Assembly: GCF_005889735.1 (NCBI RefSeq)
Contig: NZ_VCKY01000099.1
Span: 1-37,012, forward strand
From: Nonomuraea turkmeniaca
GTDB lineage: Bacteria > Actinomycetota > Actinomycetes > Streptosporangiales > Streptosporangiaceae
DNA length: 37,012 nucleotides
Direction of reading: 5' to 3'
This document shows positions 32,071-37,012 of the stretch, piece after piece. The notes beneath the pieces are model-generated. The model did not search any database, was not told the origin of the DNA, and saw only the letters and a program-made list of their open reading frames with translations. Each line of letters begins with the position of its first letter. Position 1 is the stretch's first letter. The position numbers and the translations under genes are program-made.

Positions 32071-33815
32071 AGGTCCTCCGGCACACCCTCCCTCTCACCT
32101 GGCAGGCCGGGCCGTGGATCACCCTGCTGGTCGGCGCGCTCGTGGCGGCCCAGTCGGTGGCCGTCGCCCTCCTCGCGCTGAGTCAGCGCTGGCTCGTCGA
32201 CGCCGCGGGCCTGGGCACCGTCGGGGGCCTGCTGGCGGCGGGCGCCCTCGCGGCGGTGGCCTACACCGCCTCCACCACCGGCCGTACGATCCTGCACAGC
32301 CTCGCCCTCGAACTGGTCCTTCGGGTCGACATCCTGGTCAACGACGAGATCCTCAACCTGGTCGCGCGCCTGCCCGAGGTCGAGCACCTGGAGCATCCCG
32401 AGTATCTGGACCGCATCTTCCTGCTCCGCCGCGGTTCCCGGACACTGGCCCAGCTGGCACTGGGCCTGACGGCGACCGCGTCCGGGGTGATCAGCATCGC
32501 GTTGTCGGTCTGGCTGCTCGTCGCGGTCGATCCCTGGCTGGCCCTGCTCGCCCCGCTGGCGCTGCTGCCGCTCTGGATCAGCTCCCGGACCCTGCGCCGG
32601 ATACGGGAGGCGGAGAAGGAAGCGGCCCGGCACAGCCGCCTGGAGGAGATGCTGCACCGGATGTGCACCGAGGCGGACACCGCGAAGGAACTGCGGGTCA
32701 GCGGCGCCTCGGCGGCGATCGACGAGGAGGCCGCCGCGGCCTGGGACCGGTACGCCACGCTCATCACTCGGGCGCGAGCACGGGCGAGCATCTGGAACGC
32801 CCTCGGCTGGATCTCCTTCAGCGTCGGCTACCTCCTGGTCCTGGCCATCACCGCGGACCTCGCCGCCCGCGGCCTGGCCACTCTCGGTGACGCGGTCCTG
32901 GTCCTGGTCCTGGGCGCGCGGCTGCGCGGGCAGATCCAGGAGGTGGTCGAGCAGATCGGCCGGGTCATCCAGACCGGGCAGGTCACCGAGCACTACGCCT
33001 GGCTGCACGACTACGCCACTGCCCACGGCCCGACCGGCCGCAAGGAGCCCACGACCGGCGGCATCACCTTCGACAACGTGACCTTCGCCTACCCCGGTTC
33101 GAAGGCCCCGGTCCTCCGCGACGTCAGCTTCCACCTGCGCCGGGGCAGCGTCGTCGCCCTGGTCGGCGTGAACGGCGCGGGCAAGACCACGCTGGTCAAA
33201 CTCCTCACCGGCATGTACCGGCCGGCCGCGGGCACGATCAAGGTGGACGGCCAGGACCTCGCCGAGACCGACCTGACCGCCTGGCGGCAGCGCACCTCCG
33301 CCGCGTTCCAGGACTTCGTCAAGTTCCAGCTGCCCGTACGGCAGGCGGTCGGCGTCGGTGACCTGCCCCGCATGGACCAGGTCGAGGAGGCGCTCGACGC
33401 GGCCGGCGCCGACTTCGTGCGGCGGCTCCCCGACGGTGTGGACACCCGGCTGGGGCCCCTCTTCGACGGCGTCGACCTGTCCCAAGGACAGTGGCAGCGC
33501 CTGGCCCTCGCCCGCGCCCTCATGCGGGACCGACCCGAGGTGCTGATCCTCGACGAGCCCACCGCCGCCCTCGACCCGGCCAGCGAACACGACCTCTACG
33601 AGCGTTTCACCACGACGGCCCGGACCTCCGGCGAGGGGATCACCGTCCTGGTCTCCCACCGCTTCTCCACCGTGCGCATGGCCGACCACATCATCGTGGT
33701 CGCCGACGGCACCATCGCCGAGCAGGGCTCCCACGAGGAACTGATGGCCCGGAACGGACCGTACGCCCAGCTGTTCACCATCCAGGCGGCCGCCTACAGC
33801 GGCGACGTCCAGTAA
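32067..33815 (+). CDS. ABC half-exporter (membrane plus ATPase), second of pair
   Basis: A 582-aa partner of the preceding protein. The exporter domain spans residues ~15-310. The ATPase has Walker A GVNGAGKTT (367-375), Q415, signature LSQGQ (471-475), Walker B LILDEP (493-498) and H531. LSQGQ in place of LSGGQ and LFDGVDLSQGQWQR are seen in one half of heterodimeric exporters. Start and upstream stop overlap (ATGA), so the two halves will be made together. The substrate is unknown: drug, lipid or peptide. No terminator is obvious after the stop. Confidence 0.92.
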   Translation: MKVLRHTLPLTWQAGPWITLLVGALVAAQSVAVALLALSQRWLVDAAGLGTVGGLLAAGALAAVAYTASTTGRTILHSLALELVLRVDILVNDEILNLVARLPEVEHLEHPEYLDRIFLLRRGSRTLAQLALGLTATASGVISIALSVWLLVAVDPWLALLAPLALLPLWISSRTLRRIREAEKEAARHSRLEEMLHRMCTEADTAKELRVSGASAAIDEEAAAAWDRYATLITRARARASIWNALGWISFSVGYLLVLAITADLAARGLATLGDAVLVLVLGARLRGQIQEVVEQIGRVIQTGQVTEHYAWLHDYATAHGPTGRKEPTTGGITFDNVTFAYPGSKAPVLRDVSFHLRRGSVVALVGVNGAGKTTLVKLLTGMYRPAAGTIKVDGQDLAETDLTAWRQRTSAAFQDFVKFQLPVRQAVGVGDLPRMDQVEEALDAAGADFVRRLPDGVDTRLGPLFDGVDLSQGQWQRLALARALMRDRPEVLILDEPTAALDPASEHDLYERFTTTARTSGEGITVLVSHRFSTVRMADHIIVVADGTIAEQGSHEELMARNGPYAQLFTIQAAAYSGDVQ

Positions 33816-33963
33816 GGGCCGGCGAGCGGTTCGGCGTCGCGACGGCGCTGTCCGGGGGGTCCGGGGTGGGCCCGTGTTGCGCCGCGACTCCATCAAGCCG
33901 GACGCCCGACGACGACGTGATCGGCAGCTGCGAGCGGCGGCCCGTCTCGACGCGCCCGCTCTC

Positions 33964-34430
33964 TCAGGGAGTGCGCACAGACATACTCCCTGGCGGCCGG
34001 TCGGCGGGCGAGCCTGGGGCGATCAAGCCGGTCTCGTAGGCGAGCACGACCGCCTGAACCCTGTCCCTGAGGCCGAGCTTGGACAGGATGCGCGCGACAT
34101 GAGTCTTCACCGTCGTCGGGCTGAGGCTCAGTCGGTCAGCGAGCTCGGCGTTGCTGAGCCCGGTGGCGAGCAGGCGCAACACCTCCAGTTCCCTGGGGGT
34201 CAGCTCCGACAGCGTGCCGCTCCAGCCTGGATCACCATCACATTCACATTGTGGGTGACGACATCGTGCAGTTCGCCGGCGATCCGGGAGCGCTCTTCCT
34301 GGACGGCCTTGTGCATGGCCTCCTCCTGTCGGCGCTGTAGTTCGGCGAACCGACGGCGGCCGGCGTCGAGTTGTTGCCGCCAGGAGCGGACGAAACTGCC
34401 GTCAGCACGGTACCCCGAGGTCAAACTGTG
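33964..34430 (-). pseudogene. Histidine kinase collapsed onto its response regulator
   Basis: The 34200-34424 part encodes a kinase middle: VRSWRQQLDAGRRRFAELQR, then EERSRIAGELHDVVTHNVNV with the HisKA_3 His and VIQAGAAR. At about 34205-34215 the reading passes directly into the C-terminus of a LuxR-type response regulator in another frame: SELTPRELEVLRLLATGLSN, TVKTHVARILSKLGLRDRVQ and a stop at 33964. The kinase ATPase domain and the regulator's receiver domain are missing, about 1 kb by family size. An internal deletion joined the two genes. The HTH alone could be translated from a TTG near 34182, but that is doubtful. The tail resembles the intact regulator at 24797. Confidence 0.8.
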
Positions 34431-34541
34431 TGACGTCGAGCAGAAGACCTGCGCTTAGTTCGAGACCCAGAGTGTCAACCCCTCAAGCGAGGCAGGACAC
34501 TCCTATCGGCCTCGCCGAAAGCCTCTTCATGTATGGGAGGC

Positions 34542-34637
34542 TCACGAGGCAGCACACACAGTGTCACCCAGCTGGGATCGTTCGTAGAACACCTCGCGAC
34601 CGCTGCGGCGCCGTGTGACCAGGCCGCTCTCTCGCAG
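34542..34637 (-). pseudogene. ArsR-type regulator tail remnant
   Basis: The frame reads LRESGLVTRRRSGREVFYER and then SQLGDTVCAAS and a stop. This is the wing and C-terminus of an ArsR-family winged helix (HLxxLRExGLVxxRRxGRxVxY). Nothing upstream in frame fits the rest of the domain. Confidence 0.45.
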
Positions 34638-34831
34638 CCCGCGACCAGACGGCGCCGACGCCGGGCACGGGATAGACCAGGTTCGGCTGGTACGGCTCCG
34701 CCATCACGTCGTGTCCGGCCGCCGGCACTCGGCGGCCGCGCGGGCGACGCCGGAGCCCGGGTCGGCGAGAAATTCCCGCACGACCGGGGTCTCCGCACCG
34801 GGGAGCCTCCAGGCTTCCAGCGCTGCTCCCG

Positions 34832-34936
34832 CTGGGGCCGGAGGTGTTGTGGACCGGCATCGGCATCATCGGCGCCACCTCGGCTTTGGGCGCGCTGCTG
34901 GTCGGCGGCCCGGTTCGCCGGCGCACGACCGACTGA
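34832..34936 (+). pseudogene. Possible C-terminal helix of a lost membrane protein
   Basis: The frame encodes LGPEVLWTGIGIIGATSALG, then ALLVGGPVRRRTTD and a stop: one hydrophobic helix followed by a positive tail, as at the end of transporters. No upstream continuation was found. It could be chance. Confidence 0.3.
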
Positions 34937-35529
34937 CCCGTTGACGCCCAAGCACTCGTGAAGACAGGAAAATGATCACGCGGGCGGGTCGCCGGCCTTG
35001 CAGCGGCCGCCCGGTGCCGGTCGCCGCGTCTGTGGCGAGCGCGCGCCGCGGCTCGTTCGGCTGGTGGCTGAATCCGGTCCAATGGCCGCAATCAGCATTA
35101 AGGTGGTAATTAGGCGGAGTACCCGCCGAAGCCCGATGCGGCCGCCTACGCAGGCCCGTGCGAAAGGCCAAGAGTCTCGGACTCAGTACGCCAGACGCTG
35201 TCGTGCGGTGATCGTACCGCCCGTTCCGTGGAACGCGTGGGGTCTACCTGGGGGCATCATGGCCGACGGCCAGCACCGAACGCCCGATGATCAGGCACGG
35301 CACGGAGCCACGTCCGGCCGGGCACGTGAACGGACCATCAGGGCCGAGGCGGCCACCGCGGCGCGATCCCGTTGAAGGCCGCGCGGCCGGTTCTCGATGC
35401 CCTGCCGATGGCGACCGACGGCGGCCATACCGCAGGAACGCCTGACGGTGCCCTGATGTGGGTCATCGCCGATGCGGACGATCTGGTCGCGCTCGTCCGG
35501 CAGGTCCCGCTCCCGCCAGGAGGCTTGAG
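34937..35529. other. No gene recognised upstream of clpC
   Basis: This 593-base stretch between the debris and clpC has open frames without ribosome sites. It should contain the clpC promoter. I looked for CIRCE, CtsR, HAIR and ClgR-type repeats and saw none that convince. Confidence 0.5.
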
Positions 35530-37012
35530 ATGTTCGAGAAGTTCACCGACCAAGCGAGGCGAGTTGTCATCCTGGCTCAGGAAGAGGCCAGGATGCTCAA
35601 TCACAATTTCATCGGTACTGAGCACATTCTTCTTGGTTTGATTCACGAAGGTGAGGGCGTTGCCGCCAAGGCTCTGGAGAGCCTGGGCGTCAGTCTTGAG
35701 GGTGTGCGTCAGCAGGTCGAGGAGATCATCGGCCAGGGGCGGCCGGCTGAGTCGGAGCACATTCCTTTCACCCTGCGGGCCAAGAAGGTCCTCGAGTTGT
35801 CGGTCCGTGAGGCTTTGCAGCTGGGTCACGACCACATCGGCACCGAGCACATCCTGCTCGGGCTCGTCCGCGAGGGTGAAGGTGTGGCCACTCAGGTGCT
35901 GGTCAAGCTGCAGGCCGATCCCGGGCGCGTCCGGAGCTGGGTCCTTCAGTCGCTCGCCGGCACCGAGGACGACGAGCCGACGGCGATCCTGGCTGTCCAG
36001 GAGTCGGCCCGGCCGACCTCCGGGCCGCTCGACCAGTTCGGCCGTAACCTGACCCAGGCTGCCCGCGAGGGCAGGCTGGATCCGGTGATCGGCCGTGAGA
36101 AGGAGATCGAGCGGGTCATGCAGGTCCTCTCCCGGAGGACCAAGAACAACCCCGTTCTCATCGGCGAGCCCGGCGTCGGCAAGACCGCCGTCGTCGAGGG
36201 CCTGTCGCAGAAGATCGTCAGGGGCGAGGTGCCCGAGACGCTGACGGACAAGCAGCTCTACACGCTTGACCTCGGCGCGCTGATCGCCGGCTCCCGCTAC
36301 CGCGGTGACTTCGAAGAGCGCCTGAAGAAGGTGCTCAAGGAGATCCGCACGCGCGGCGACATCATCCTGTTCATCGACGAGCTGCACACGCTCGTGGGTG
36401 CGGGCGCCGCGGAGGGCGCGATCGACGCCGCCAGCATCCTCAAGCCGATGCTGGCCCGCGGCGAGCTGCAGACGATCGGCGCGACCACGCTCGACGAGTA
36501 CCGCAGGCACTTCGAGAAGGACGCCGCTCTCGCTCGCCGTTTCCAGCCGGTTCTGGTCGCCGAGCCCTCGCTCAGCCACACGATCGAGATGCTCAAAGGT
36601 CTGCGCAAGCACTACGAGGCGCACCACGCCGTCTCGATCACCGACGACGCGCTGGTGGCGGCGGCGCAGCTGGCCGACCGCTACGTCAGCGACCGTTACC
36701 TGCCCGACAAGGCGATCGACCTCATCGACGAGGCCGGGGCACGGCTGCGCATCCTCCGGATGACCGCTTCGGCCGGCTCGTGCACCGAGGACCTGGTCAC
36801 CGAGGACGTCGTCACCGAGGAACTGATCGCCGAGGTTCTGGCGACCGCCACCGGCATCCCGGTCTTCAAGCTGACCGAGGAGGAATCGCAGCGTCTGCTG
36901 CGCATGGAGGACGAGCTCCACAAGCGGATCATCGGTCAGGACGACGCCATCAAGGGTCTGTCGCGGTCCATCCGGCGTACCCGCGCCGGGTTGAAGGACC
37001 CGCGCCGTCCCG
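35530..37012 (+). CDS. clpC: ClpC-type AAA+ unfoldase lacking the middle domain (3' end outside window)
   Basis: The first 494 codons are present; the frame runs off the window end. ClpC feeds unfolded proteins to ClpP. Residues 1-145 are the double Clp N-domain (MFEKFTDQARRVVILAQEEA, IGTEHILLGL twice). NBD1 has Walker A GEPGVGKTA (212-220), Walker B IILFIDE (278-284) and IGATTLDEYRRH (317-327). After AGARLRILRMTA (402-413) the usual M domain should follow, about 60-65 residues with a two-helix coiled coil (DEKIxxxRxxKExAIDAQDFEKAAxLRD). Instead there are only about 17 residues, SAGSCTEDLVTEDVVTE, before ELIAEVLATATGIPVFKLTE and the start of NBD2 (HKRIIGQDDAIK). AGGAGG lies 6 bases before the ATG. 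The frame stays open, so this is a clean in-frame shortening, probably in a paralogue of the housekeeping clpC. Confidence 0.92.
   Translation, partial: MFEKFTDQARRVVILAQEEARMLNHNFIGTEHILLGLIHEGEGVAAKALESLGVSLEGVRQQVEEIIGQGRPAESEHIPFTLRAKKVLELSVREALQLGHDHIGTEHILLGLVREGEGVATQVLVKLQADPGRVRSWVLQSLAGTEDDEPTAILAVQESARPTSGPLDQFGRNLTQAAREGRLDPVIGREKEIERVMQVLSRRTKNNPVLIGEPGVGKTAVVEGLSQKIVRGEVPETLTDKQLYTLDLGALIAGSRYRGDFEERLKKVLKEIRTRGDIILFIDELHTLVGAGAAEGAIDAASILKPMLARGELQTIGATTLDEYRRHFEKDAALARRFQPVLVAEPSLSHTIEMLKGLRKHYEAHHAVSITDDALVAAAQLADRYVSDRYLPDKAIDLIDEAGARLRILRMTASAGSCTEDLVTEDVVTEELIAEVLATATGIPVFKLTEEESQRLLRMEDELHKRIIGQDDAIKGLSRSIRRTRAGLKDPRRP

Noticed and set aside
30169..33896. Two antisense ORFs of over 600 aa across the ABC exporter genes
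   Set aside because: They are shadows of high-GC coding sequence; Walker, signature and H-loop motifs are on the plus strand.
35338..36921. Antisense ORF (527 aa) across clpC
   Set aside because: The plus strand encodes unmistakable ClpC; this frame is a shadow.
1..37012. CRISPR array, rRNA genes, complete insertion sequence
   Set aside because: No regularly spaced repeats, no rRNA-like sequence, and no transposase with both an intact frame and terminal repeats were seen.

Overview
The window is a 37 kb piece of a GC-rich actinobacterial chromosome. GC-rich third codon positions, frequent GTG starts, LuxR/NarL two-component genes, DUF5753/DUF6879 regulatory genes, a DUF2795 gene, a SapA-like exported protein and an M. 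tuberculosis-type ClpC all fit that. Streptosporangiaceae (Nonomuraea-like) is my best guess, but it is inference. Much of the window is accessory: small stress genes and orphan regulators are interspersed with decayed gene and transposase remnants.

Layout. 0-9.2 kb: a stress/iron patch with two hemerythrin-domain genes, a ferritin-like diiron gene, a DUF2795 gene, an IscA/HesB-like gene, a DUF2231 membrane protein, a CYP152-type fatty-acid peroxygenase P450 and a DUF2071 gene. 9.5-12.65 kb: a minus-strand accessory operon (small conserved gene, DUF6879, XRE/DUF5753 regulator, unknown 134-aa gene, frameshifted zinc-ribbon gene). It carries two TTGCA-N5-TTGCA motifs and lies beside a hairpin and a tRNA 3'-end fragment that looks like an integration scar. 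12.7-18 kb: a broken unknown gene, an IF-2 N-terminal-like protein, a SUKH/SMI1 protein, a DUF4267/TetR divergent pair with two clean palindromic operators, an rve transposase relic and two unknown immunity-like proteins. 18-22.5 kb: a WD40 protein, a secreted beta-propeller and a SapA-like exported protein. 22.7-28.3 kb: a truncated ornithine-cyclodeaminase relic, an MFS transporter, a NarL-type two-component system, a pectin-acetylesterase-family lipoprotein with an altered catalytic motif and an IS5-type relic. 28.3-33.8 kb: an AlkD-like DNA repair protein, a CDF-like transporter and a coupled pair of half-exporter ABC proteins. 33.9-35.5 kb: gene debris, including a histidine kinase fused by deletion to the tail of its response regulator. 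35.5 kb to the end: the 5' part of a clpC paralogue that lacks most of the middle domain.

Best leads for undescribed biology are the accessory operon with its shared direct-repeat motif next to the tRNA scar, the clpC-like gene without an M domain, the IF-2N-like small protein, and the TetR/DUF4267 switch with a leaderless promoter. No rRNA, complete tRNA, CRISPR array or complete insertion sequence was recognised. All family assignments come from reading the sequence, without database searches.
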